Shown: positions 1 to 5,218, numbered from the stretch's first letter. The stretch is DNA of 5,661 bases from Lutibacter sp. (GCA_004195315.1 SDWL01000143.1:1-5661), one strand, 5' to 3'. The notes: a model not told the origin generated them from the letters alone. Made by a program: numbers and translations.

Positions 1-15
1 AGATGTGTATAAGAG
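1..15. other. Partial Tn5/Nextera mosaic-end adapter remnant
   Basis: The first 15 bases equal the first 15 of the 19-base mosaic end AGATGTGTATAAGAGACAG used in tagmentation libraries; the last four adapter bases are absent. Because the right end carries the complete mosaic end in inverse orientation, this is best read as untrimmed adapter. The GTG at 5-7 that opens the first reading frame lies inside it and is not a real start codon. Confidence 0.85.
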
Positions 16-532
16 TATACATAGTTCCCCATTTTGTTTTTTAGACAAAGAACAGAGTGCAATTTTAAGCTATTCCTTAGAAAAAATACATCGTGAATTT
101 CAATTACTTAATGAAGATAATAATGAGATAATCCGTTCGTATTTAACTATTTTCCTTTTTGATATAAAAAGAATACTTGAAGGGAAACAGCTAAAAAGTA
201 TCGTTCAAAATCGTTCAGAAGAGATTGCTTATCGTTTTGAAAATGTTGTAAAATCAACAACCAAAAAGAAACAATCCATAAGTTATTATGCTAACGAAAT
301 TCACATCAGTCCTATTTATTTAGCAGAGTGTATAAAAAAGGCTACAGGAAAAACAGCCAAATATATAATTGATGAATATATCATTTTAGAGGCAAAATCA
401 TTATTGCATAACTCAAACGATACTATAGATAATGTAGCGGAAGATTTAGGGTTTACTGATACCTCAAATTTTGTAAAGTATTTTAAAAAACACACTCAAT
501 TAACCCCTAGAGCGTTTAAATTAAAACCTTAA
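16..532 (+). CDS. AraC-family transcriptional regulator, 5'-truncated (C-terminal DNA-binding part)
   Basis: This is the C-terminal part of an AraC/XylS-type regulator. Counting codons from base 5, the last 85 or so residues form the double helix-turn-helix domain. HTH1 spans roughly residues 90-115 (ISYYANEIHISPIYLAECIK). HTH2 spans roughly 139-172 and has the family signature: IDNVAEDLGFTDTSNFVKYF, then the KKHTQLTPRAFK tail with the conserved TP-x3-F pattern. Residues 5-80 are helical linker and the end of an effector-sensing domain, whose N-terminal part is missing. Family members are commonly about 280-300 residues, so 100 or more residues lie outside the window; an apparent GTG start at base 5 is adapter. 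The protein ends right after the HTH domain, as usual. The stop codon overlaps an 18-bp motif that recurs before the next three genes, so this regulator is the obvious candidate to bind it. The ligand cannot be predicted. Confidence 0.92.
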
Positions 533-543
533 TATTTACCATT
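526..543 (+). promoter_or_regulatory. Putative AraC-type operator, copy 1 (MATE gene)
   Basis: ACCTTAATATTTACCATT contains two ACC half-sites 12 bp apart (526 and 538). It matches the motif ACCnTAATAnnTACCrTT found before the next two genes. It begins 59 bp before the TAGTTTTG promoter element at 585 and overlaps the stop codon of the AraC gene (530-532). A direct repeat upstream of a promoter with a poor -33 element suits an AraC-type activator. That this regulator binds it is inference. Confidence 0.6.
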
Positions 544-584
544 AAATCAGTATTTTTGACAATAATATAATATTCTTCTTCTTG

Positions 585-592
585 TAGTTTTG
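585..592 (+). promoter_or_regulatory. Bacteroidota-type -7 promoter element of the MATE gene
   Basis: TAGTTTTG is a perfect match to the Bacteroidota -7 consensus TAnnTTTG. Transcription would start near base 599 and give a leader of about 20 nt before the GTG at 620. The nearest upstream TTTG (555-558) lies 26 bp away, further than the usual 17-23 bp, so the promoter probably needs an activator. Confidence 0.6.
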
Positions 593-619
593 CCTTAAAA
601 TAATATCATAACAAGAAAC

Positions 620-1957
620 GTGCAAAACCAAGAATCTCTCGAAAAATCTCCCATAGGTAAACTTTTCCTTAAATATGCTATCCCAAGTGCTATAACGCTT
701 CTTTTCTTTGGGTTTCAAAATATTATAGATGGTATAATTGTAGGAAACTATATTGGTGCCAACGCTCTTGGAGGTGTAAATATAATTTTACCTTTTTTTA
801 GTATAATAATGGTTATCTCACTTATTATAGGTGTTGGTAGTCTAACTATTGTTAGTATTGGGATTGGAGAAAATAATATTCAGAAATCACAGAATGCAAT
901 TAATACGGGCTTTTGGGCATTGTTCATTCTTTCTACTGCTATAACAGTCATTATTTTCTTTTATGCTAAAGATTTTGCTGTATTATTAGGAGCTAATAAT
1001 ATATTGCTTCCATTTTCGGTAGCCTATTTAAAGGGGTTGACACCTTTTATTGTTCCTATCTCATTATGTTTTTATTCGGATGCAATGTTAAAAGCAACTG
1101 GTAGACCTGGATTTTCTATGATTGCAATGTCAACAGCTGTAGTACTAAATATTATTTTAAGTGCCTATTTTGTTATTATTTTAAAATGGGGAATTGTAGG
1201 TGCAAGTACCGCAACAGGAATCGCCTTTACTATTGGTCTTCTAATTTCTGGCACTATTACGGCAAATCCTAAGCAAAAACTTTCTTTTTTTAAAGGAAAA
1301 TTCAAATGGAATTTACTACGAAAAATTATATATAATGGTTCCTCTGAAGGTGTTTCAGAATTGGCTACAGCAATATCAATATTAATCATCAATTTAACGG
1401 TTGTAAAACTAGCTGGCAATGATGGTGTTGCTGCTTTTACAGCAATCAATTATGTTAATTTTGCAGGTGTTTTACTATTTTTAGGAATTTCTGACGGTTT
1501 AATTCCTGTATTGAGTTATAATTATGGTGCTAAAAATTACAAGCGAGTAAAAGCAATTTTCAAATTTGCATTAAAAACCAATATTATTATTGGTTTGATA
1601 ATTTTTACCATTCTTCAACTTTGGGGCAATTCTGTTATTCAGTTATTTTTTGATGCTGATAACTCTAACGTATTAGAAATTGCAGTAAACGGTTTGTCTA
1701 TTTATTCTTTTGTATTCTTAGCGAATGGTTTAAATATATTAACAACGAGTTATTTTACTTCTTTAGAGCAAGCAAAAAAATCTATCATTATTGCAGTATT
1801 ACGTGGTATAATCTTTGTTATAATTGGTGTAACTATTTTCTCAAAACATTGGGGTTTAGATGGTGTGTGGATTGCACTTCCCATTGCAGAAGGACTTACT
1901 TTGTTAGTATCATTCACTTTAATATACTTTACCAATAAAAAATTATTGGAAAAATAG
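620..1957 (+). CDS. MATE-family multidrug efflux transporter
   Basis: A 445-residue inner-membrane antiporter of the multidrug and toxic compound extrusion family, which exports organic cations and drugs using an H+ or Na+ gradient. The length and about 12 hydrophobic segments fit the family. The N-terminal half carries the characteristic run SPIGKLFLKYAIPSAITLLF then DGIIVGNYIGANALGGVNI (residues 37-55). The second half carries the matching DGLIPVLSYNYGAKNYKRVK (292-311), the family motif linking the two six-helix bundles, typical of the NorM/MepA-like branch. The start is GTG: it gives a short N-terminus of family-like length and lies about 28 nt after the -7 element, and no in-frame ATG fits better. 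It lies 87 bp after the AraC gene on the same strand with its own promoter and operator-like motif, suggesting inducible expression. Substrate unknown. Confidence 0.93.
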   Translation: MQNQESLEKSPIGKLFLKYAIPSAITLLFFGFQNIIDGIIVGNYIGANALGGVNIILPFFSIIMVISLIIGVGSLTIVSIGIGENNIQKSQNAINTGFWALFILSTAITVIIFFYAKDFAVLLGANNILLPFSVAYLKGLTPFIVPISLCFYSDAMLKATGRPGFSMIAMSTAVVLNIILSAYFVIILKWGIVGASTATGIAFTIGLLISGTITANPKQKLSFFKGKFKWNLLRKIIYNGSSEGVSELATAISILIINLTVVKLAGNDGVAAFTAINYVNFAGVLLFLGISDGLIPVLSYNYGAKNYKRVKAIFKFALKTNIIIGLIIFTILQLWGNSVIQLFFDADNSNVLEIAVNGLSIYSFVFLANGLNILTTSYFTSLEQAKKSIIIAVLRGIIFVIIGVTIFSKHWGLDGVWIALPIAEGLTLLVSFTLIYFTNKKLLEK

Positions 1958-1966
1958 CCGATAATT
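1941..1966 (+). terminator. Possible weak hairpin at the end of the MATE gene
   Basis: AATTATTGG (1941-1949) and CCGATAATT (1958-1966) pair over 9 bp with one G-T wobble and an 8-nt loop holding the TAG stop codon. No T-tract follows, so termination is uncertain. It sits just before the second operator copy. Confidence 0.25.
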
Positions 1967-1974
1967 AATCAAAT

Positions 1975-1992
1975 ACCATAATAATTACCATT
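1975..1992 (+). promoter_or_regulatory. Putative AraC-type operator, copy 2 (YceI-like gene)
   Basis: ACCATAATAATTACCATT has ACC half-sites at 1975 and 1987 (12 bp apart). It matches copy 1 at 16 of 18 positions and copy 3 at 16 of 18. It starts 59 bp before the TACTTTTG element at 2034, exactly the spacing at the other two genes. The identical geometry at three separate promoters is the main support. Confidence 0.65.
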
Positions 1993-2033
1993 TTTACATT
2001 GATTATAGGTGTAAAACAATATATGATTTTGAA

Positions 2034-2041
2034 TACTTTTG
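2034..2041 (+). promoter_or_regulatory. Bacteroidota-type -7 promoter element of the YceI-like gene
   Basis: TACTTTTG fits TAnnTTTG. There is no good TTG or TTTG at the -33 distance, where the sequence is GGTGTAAAAC, so basal activity is probably low without an activator. The leader to the ATG at 2088 would be about 40 nt and A-rich, without a Shine-Dalgarno site. Confidence 0.6.
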
Positions 2042-2087
2042 CGGAAGTAATTAAAAAACTACATAAATAAATCAAAATTGGACAAAA

Positions 2088-2741
2088 ATGAACAAATTTA
2101 AAGGTTACTTAATTGTATTAATTTCTTTATCAATCTTCTTTTCTTGCAAAGATGTTAAGAATAAAACGAATGGAGAATCCGTTGATGAAACCACTAAAAT
2201 ATCATCTTCAAATTCCATTTATAATATTGACATAAAAAACAGCACTATTAAATGGAAAGCATTTTCACCAGCAGGTGGTCACAATGGAACAATCAAATTA
2301 TCAGAAGGTAAAGTAGGAATTGAAAATGGACAAGTAAAAGTTGGTAATTTTACGATAGATATGAATTCAATCACAGTTTCGGATGTTAAAGACAAAAAAG
2401 ATAACGATGAATTAGTAAACCACTTAAAAGACCCTGACTTTTTTAATGTTCCAAAATTTTCAAAAGGTGTATTTGAAATAACTGGTATAACAGCAAAAGA
2501 CAATAAAATGTCTGTTAAAGGGAATTTAACTTTAAAAGATATTACAAAAAGCATTGAAATTCCGGTTATAATTAATGAAAATAATGAGATATTATCTATT
2601 GTAAGTGAGCCAATTAATATTGATAGAACTGAATGGGGAATTACATATAACTCTGGTAAATTCTTCAAAGACCTTAAAGATTATCTAATTAAAGATAATA
2701 TTGAGATAGCATTTGACTTAAAAGGAAATTTGAAACAATAA
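2088..2741 (+). CDS. YceI-like domain lipoprotein
   Basis: A 217-residue envelope lipoprotein. Residues 1-20 are a type II signal peptide: MNKFK, a hydrophobic core, then FFSC with the lipidated Cys at 20. A polar linker runs to about 43. The rest is a YceI-like lipocalin-shaped beta-barrel. Recognisable landmarks are STIKWKAFSPAGGHNGTIKL (52-71), GNFTIDMNSITVSD (86-99), HLKDPDFFNVPKFSKGVFEI (112-131), GNLTLKDITKSIEIPV (145-160) and IDRTEWGITYNSGKFFKDL (178-196), ending in DNIEIAFDL. Structurally known YceI proteins hold a polyisoprenoid chain in the barrel; binding of an isoprenoid or quinone-like lipid here is inference. The lipid anchor would place it at the inner or outer membrane. The gene is monocistronic, with a promoter and tandem motif nearly copied before the next gene. 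Confidence 0.9.
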   Translation: MNKFKGYLIVLISLSIFFSCKDVKNKTNGESVDETTKISSSNSIYNIDIKNSTIKWKAFSPAGGHNGTIKLSEGKVGIENGQVKVGNFTIDMNSITVSDVKDKKDNDELVNHLKDPDFFNVPKFSKGVFEITGITAKDNKMSVKGNLTLKDITKSIEIPVIINENNEILSIVSEPINIDRTEWGITYNSGKFFKDLKDYLIKDNIEIAFDLKGNLKQ

Positions 2742-2775
2742 CTTCTGCCAACAAAGAGCTGTTTTTAAGGCATAA

Positions 2776-2789
2776 TTAGCAAATGCTAA
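2776..2789. repeat. Small hairpin before operator copy 3
   Basis: TTAGC (2776-2780) and GCTAA (2785-2789) form a perfect 5-bp stem with a 4-nt loop, directly abutting the third operator-like motif. It could be a weak processing or termination structure after the YceI-like gene. It is short enough to occur by chance in AT-rich DNA. Confidence 0.2.
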
Positions 2790-2807
2790 ACCATAATAAC
2801 TACCGTT
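2790..2807 (+). promoter_or_regulatory. Putative AraC-type operator, copy 3 (VOC lipoprotein gene)
   Basis: ACCATAATAACTACCGTT has ACC half-sites at 2790 and 2802. It again starts 59 bp before a TAnnTTTG element (2849). It is the left end of a 67-bp segment about 82 percent identical to the region before the YceI-like gene. Confidence 0.65.
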
Positions 2808-2848
2808 TTCACATTATTTATGGGTACAAAACAATATACAATTCTTAA

Positions 2849-2856
2849 TACTTTTG
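2849..2856 (+). promoter_or_regulatory. Bacteroidota-type -7 promoter element of the VOC lipoprotein gene
   Basis: TACTTTTG is identical to the element before the YceI-like gene. The -33 region again lacks TTTG (GGTACAAAAC). The leader to the ATG at 2879 would be short, around 15 nt. Confidence 0.6.
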
Positions 2857-2878
2857 TTATCTCAATAAAAATAAACTA

Positions 2879-3736
2879 ATGAAAATTACACTAAAAATAA
2901 TTCCAATAATAATACTGTTTATATTTACATCCTGTAAAGAGAACACTAAAGAAGCAAGCGTTGTAAAAACGGATTTATTTGGCATAGATTGGGTGTGCGT
3001 GTATGCTGGTAAAGATGTAGAAAAAACAATTCAATTTTTTGGCGAAACTTTGGGATTACATTTACATCAAAACTTAGATTTTGCAGCAGTATTTCATTTA
3101 CCAAGTAAACAAACTTTTGATGTTTACAAATACAAAATGGAAGGAGCAGAAAAAAGCCCTTTGTTTGGTTTTGGAACTAATAATCTAAAAGAAACAAAGA
3201 TTAAAGCCAAAGAAAGAGGAACGGTATTTATTGATGAAATGGCTGGAGGTGTTCAAGGCATTGCTTTTTGGGAATTTACTAAAGACCCAGATAATAACTT
3301 TGTTCAAATATCAACAGGTGATGATTCTGTTCAAACAATAACACCATCAGAGAATACACCAAACATCACTCCTACAGGAGACCTTAAAATAAAAGGAATT
3401 AAGTTGATTGAAATATATGTTTCCGACTTACAAAAAAGCACGAATTACTATAAAAACAAATTACTTTTAAATGAAGTTAGTACTTCAAAAAACAAGGCTC
3501 TTTTTAAGGTAGAAGACGGAACTTATTTAAAATTAACTGAAATAGTCGATAATCAAAATGGTATTGATTATCCAGTAATTGGCTTTGAAGTAGCAAATCT
3601 TTCTAAAGCAATCAAAGTACTAACAGATAAGGAAGTTCAACTTATTAGAGGCGTAGAAAAAGATGCCCTTTTTACGCGACAGTCTTTTCAAGGTCCCGAT
3701 AATATCGTTTACAATTTAGTGACTCTAAATAAATAA
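2879..3736 (+). CDS. Lipoprotein with two VOC (glyoxalase/dioxygenase-like) domains
   Basis: A 285-residue predicted lipoprotein. Residues 1-19 are a signal peptide ending in a lipobox-like FTSC with the Cys at 19. Two vicinal-oxygen-chelate modules follow. The first (about 34-147) has IDWVCVYAGKDVEKTIQFFG, ending in FWEFTKDPDNNFVQIS (130-145). The second (about 169-284) has IKLIEIYVSDLQKSTNYYKN (174-193), ending in FQGPDNIVYNLVTL. A Thr/Pro/Asn-rich linker lies between them. The β-α-β-β-β layout and the DPDxNxVxI-type end of each module are typical. VOC enzymes use a His/Glu metal site. Here the usual first-strand His is absent, the last-strand Glu is Gln143 in module 1 and Asn in module 2, so a binding role may be likelier than glyoxalase or dioxygenase catalysis. 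Secretion of a VOC protein by lipidation is also uncommon. It has its own promoter and the shared motif, which tie it to the genes before it. Confidence 0.85.
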   Translation: MKITLKIIPIIILFIFTSCKENTKEASVVKTDLFGIDWVCVYAGKDVEKTIQFFGETLGLHLHQNLDFAAVFHLPSKQTFDVYKYKMEGAEKSPLFGFGTNNLKETKIKAKERGTVFIDEMAGGVQGIAFWEFTKDPDNNFVQISTGDDSVQTITPSENTPNITPTGDLKIKGIKLIEIYVSDLQKSTNYYKNKLLLNEVSTSKNKALFKVEDGTYLKLTEIVDNQNGIDYPVIGFEVANLSKAIKVLTDKEVQLIRGVEKDALFTRQSFQGPDNIVYNLVTLNK

Positions 3737-3750
3737 TCAACAACAAAAAT

Positions 3751-3791
3751 CAAATTTCAATAAATGCCTTTTTTTTAAGCATTTTAATTTG
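3751..3791 (+). terminator. Possible hairpin terminator after the VOC lipoprotein gene
   Basis: The inner stem AAATGC (3762-3767) with GCATTT (3779-3784) and the outer stem CAAATT (3751-3756) with AATTTG (3786-3791) form a bulged hairpin 15 bp after the stop codon. The T-run lies in the loop rather than after the stem, so it is not a textbook terminator, but the position suits one. Confidence 0.4.
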
Positions 3792-3844
3792 TGCCGTCTA
3801 AAATATAGCGAATAAGCCGTAATTGTTTCCAAAGTTTTGTGCAG

Positions 3845-3876
3845 CCTTGATTTTTTTGTTTCTTTTTTCATCAAGG
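3845..3876. repeat. Inverted repeat with T-rich loop
   Basis: CCTTGAT (3845-3851) and ATCAAGG (3870-3876) are perfect 7-bp arms around an 18-nt T-rich loop. The surrounding sequence resembles spacer elements I have an impression of in Flavobacteriia genomes. That is recall, not a search result. Confidence 0.4.
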
Positions 3877-4097
3877 AAAAAAGATAAGCATAATAAAGAA
3901 AGCTTGTTTGGAACCAAATTTAAGCAAGTGTTTAGAAATTTTTATTTCCGAAAATTTTAAACTGTTGCGCCAACATAACTAAAACATCCTGAAAACTTTT
4001 AGAACGAGAATACTCAATTTTATTCAGAACATAATTATGAAACCAAAAGGATTGCTTTTTTTGGCGTTGGCAAGCGGCTGTATATTGTGTGTAAAAT

Positions 4098-4154
4098 AAA
4101 TTGTGATAGCAATTTGGTTTTACAAAACAATAAAGTGATTGCTAGCGGCAATTT
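4098..4154. repeat. Three-segment bulged hairpin
   Basis: Three nested pairs line up: AAATTG (4098-4103) with CAATTT (4149-4154), TAGCAAT (4107-4113) with ATTGCTA (4138-4144), and GTTTT (4117-4121) with AAAAC (4124-4128). Small bulges separate them. All 18 paired positions are Watson-Crick. The ordered nesting suggests a real folded DNA or RNA element, function unknown. Confidence 0.5.
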
Positions 4155-4181
4155 AGCATAATGACAAATTATAGTACAAAT
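4151..4181 (+). repeat. Repeat arm, copy A
   Basis: This 31-bp segment starts ATTTAGCATAAT and ends TACAAAT. It closely matches the reverse complement of 4339-4368, with only a few differences and one extra base. It has no obvious inverted partner of its own, so it looks like a solitary copy of the arm that forms the nearby inverted repeat. Confidence 0.5.
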
Positions 4182-4272
4182 TTAGTTAGAAAACCAATTA
4201 CAGAGAATCGCGTATTTGAAATTTTCTAAACCCAAGTACAGAATATCGTATAGAAATAAAAGGCTTCTGGGA

Positions 4273-4369
4273 TATTTAACATAATATGCAATTATAACTT
4301 ACAAATGGCTAAACAACTATAGAAATGAATATGTCATAATTTGTATTATAATTTACATTATGTTAAATA
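4273..4369. repeat. 97-bp imperfect inverted repeat with attC-like end boxes
   Basis: The outer 13 bp are perfectly inverted: TATTTAACATAAT (4273-4285) and ATTATGTTAAATA (4357-4369). Pairing continues through AATTATAA and TACAAAT on the left with small bulges, ending at 4306 and 4339, with a 32-bp centre. The ends contain ATTTAAC (4274-4280) and GTTAAAT (4362-4368), which fit the integron attC core boxes RYYYAAC and GTTRRRY. The 95-bp span from box to box is within the attC size range. It lies 9 bp past the stop codon of the minus-strand methyltransferase, where a cassette attC would be. Alternatives are a MITE-like element or an AT-rich transcript-end hairpin. Confidence 0.5.
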
Positions 4370-4378
4370 GCATTTAAA

Positions 4379-4837
4379 TTACTCTACCTTTTGTATTACC
4401 AATGTTGTCATACTTCTTTTATTTTCAACAATGGTTGTTTTTATATCTTCTACCATTAATACACTCTCTAAATTATTAATATCTTGTAAAATGTCAGCCG
4501 TTAATAAAAATCTAGATGAACCGTCAGGTAATTTGTAAATACCGTTTTCTAGAAATATAACTTGATTTTCAATTCCAAAATTTGAAGCAATTCTAATGAA
4601 TAAACTTCCACGAGGTTTTAATATTCTCATTAATTCTTCAAACATTTCTAAATAATGGCTTAAATTTTCAGCAAAATGTAAAACAGCGTTACATATTATG
4701 TGATCAAAAGTATTTGATTCAAAAGGAATATTTTCTAGCGAAGCTTGTTTAAAATGAGTTTCTTGATTTGAATATTTTATTTTACAATAAGAAGATGAGA
4801 TTTGGTGTACAATTCTAATATATTTTAATGTCTCAGC
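4379..4837 (-). pseudogene. Class I SAM-dependent methyltransferase, N-terminally truncated remnant
   Basis: On the minus strand an open frame of 152 codons runs from 4837 to the stop at 4379-4381, bounded upstream by TAA at 4838-4840. It encodes the back part of a Rossmann-fold methyltransferase. In order it has ETLKYIRIVHQ, FKQASLENIPFESNTFDHII (acidic loop and motif II region), CNAVLHFAENLSHYLEMFEE, LMRILKPRGSLFIRIAS (motif III, LKPxG), GIYKLPDGSSRFLLT and a terminal TTLVIQK strand. Close relatives that I recall are around 200 residues, so roughly 50 are missing, including the glycine-rich motif I that binds S-adenosylmethionine. No equivalent is visible in any frame between 4838 and 4960. 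A shorter start at Met 4645 would lose even more. The remaining codons are intact, so truncation is probably recent. Substrate unknown. Confidence 0.75.
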
Positions 4838-4858
4838 TTATTTTTTTCAAACTTTTAG

Positions 4859-4918
4859 GAAGCTATTGTTATTAAATGTATAGATGAAAATAAGGGAGAT
4901 GTATTTACTTTTACCTAA
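4859..4918 (+). pseudogene. Possible 3' remnant of an unknown gene
   Basis: Twenty codons read EAIVIKCIDENKGDVFTFT and then stop. The composition is protein-like, but the frame is closed just upstream by TAG at 4856-4858 and has no start. It sits against the broken end of the methyltransferase, so it may be the tail of a gene lost in the same rearrangement. It could equally be chance. Confidence 0.2.
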
Positions 4919-4919
4919 G

Positions 4920-4946
4920 GTATTATATGTATATTTTGTATATTTG
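4920..4946 (+). promoter_or_regulatory. Promoter and tandem-repeat operator of the toxin-antitoxin pair
   Basis: TATATTTG (4939-4946) fits the -7 consensus TAnnTTTG and lies 17 bp before the antitoxin ATG. Three 9-bp units in register, GTATTATAT, GTATATTTT and GTATATTTG (starting 4920, 4929 and 4938), cover it. Ribbon-helix-helix antitoxins bind short repeated sites over their own promoters, so autorepression here is likely but inferred. Confidence 0.5.
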
Positions 4947-4963
4947 ACTAAATTTAGAAACTT

Positions 4964-5218
4964 ATGAGAAAAAACATCGATATAGACGAAGCGACATTAA
5001 CAAAATTAAAAATACTTTCTGCTTTTGAAGATATGAGTGTAAAGTCGTTAATGGAAAAGGCTGTCGTTTTTTTTGTTGCATATAAGGAGCAAGAAAAATT
5101 TGAAAATATGACTGAAGAAGAAAAACAAGATGCTGGACTTTTGTTCTTAATGCAACAGTCAGATAAAGAAGATGTTGTTGGATTGAATGAAATATTGTAT
5201 ATACTTGATAATAAATGA
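4964..5218 (+). CDS. Ribbon-helix-helix-like antitoxin of a type II toxin-antitoxin pair
   Basis: A small acidic protein of 84 residues. The N-terminal part looks like a ribbon-helix-helix DNA-binding fold: a short strand (RKNIDID, 2-8), helix A (EATLTKLKILSAFEDM, 9-24), the turn SVKSLM, then helix B (EKAVVFFVAYKEQE, 31-44). The C-terminal half (EKFENMTEEEKQDAGLLFLM and beyond) is acidic and probably unfolded until it wraps the toxin. The ATG is 17 bp after a -7 element, and the stop codon overlaps the toxin start as ATGA, so the two are translationally coupled. The order antitoxin then toxin is standard. The antitoxin would neutralise the toxin and, with it, repress the promoter. The RHH assignment is from pattern, not alignment. 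Confidence 0.8.
   Translation: MRKNIDIDEATLTKLKILSAFEDMSVKSLMEKAVVFFVAYKEQEKFENMTEEEKQDAGLLFLMQQSDKEDVVGLNEILYILDNK

Larger units (their letters stand above)
3737..4378. other. Long region without a convincing gene, rich in hairpins and repeat arms
   Basis: No reading frame here has a credible start, length and protein character. The stretch contains a hairpin just after the VOC gene (3751-3791), a T-rich hairpin (3845-3876), a 47-codon minus-strand stretch without stops but without an ATG (3801-3941), a bulged stem (4098-4154), and three related arms (4151-4181, 4273-4306, 4339-4369). Two of these arms form a 97-bp inverted repeat. It reads as repeat-bearing or decayed accessory DNA between the regulon-like cluster and the methyltransferase remnant. 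Confidence 0.6.

Noticed and set aside
1165..1449. Minus-strand open frame of 94 codons inside the MATE gene
   Set aside because: It lies antisense to strongly conserved MATE coding sequence and shows no recognisable domain; it is a frame shadow.
1750..1935. Minus-strand open frame of 61 codons at the MATE 3' end
   Set aside because: Antisense to the last MATE transmembrane segments, with no family resemblance and no promoter.
2279..2668. Minus-strand open frame of 129 codons inside the YceI-like gene
   Set aside because: The + strand frame has clear YceI landmarks, signal peptide and promoter; the antisense frame has none.
4037..4099. Tiny + strand frame MKPKGLLFLALASGCILCVK that resembles a lipoprotein signal peptide with an ASGC lipobox
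   Set aside because: It stops after 20 codons, has no TAnnTTTG promoter, and lies in a repeat-like stretch. It might be a lysis-peptide-like lipoprotein, but chance is likelier without homologues.
4273..4369. MITE with target-site duplication
   Set aside because: The bases flanking the 13-bp terminal repeats do not form a clear direct duplication, so a transposon insertion is not shown, although it is not excluded.
3737..4378. Possible CRISPR array or tRNA/rRNA gene in the long non-coding stretch
   Set aside because: No regular repeat-spacer pattern is present, and no tRNA cloverleaf, T-loop sequence or rRNA signature was seen on either strand.
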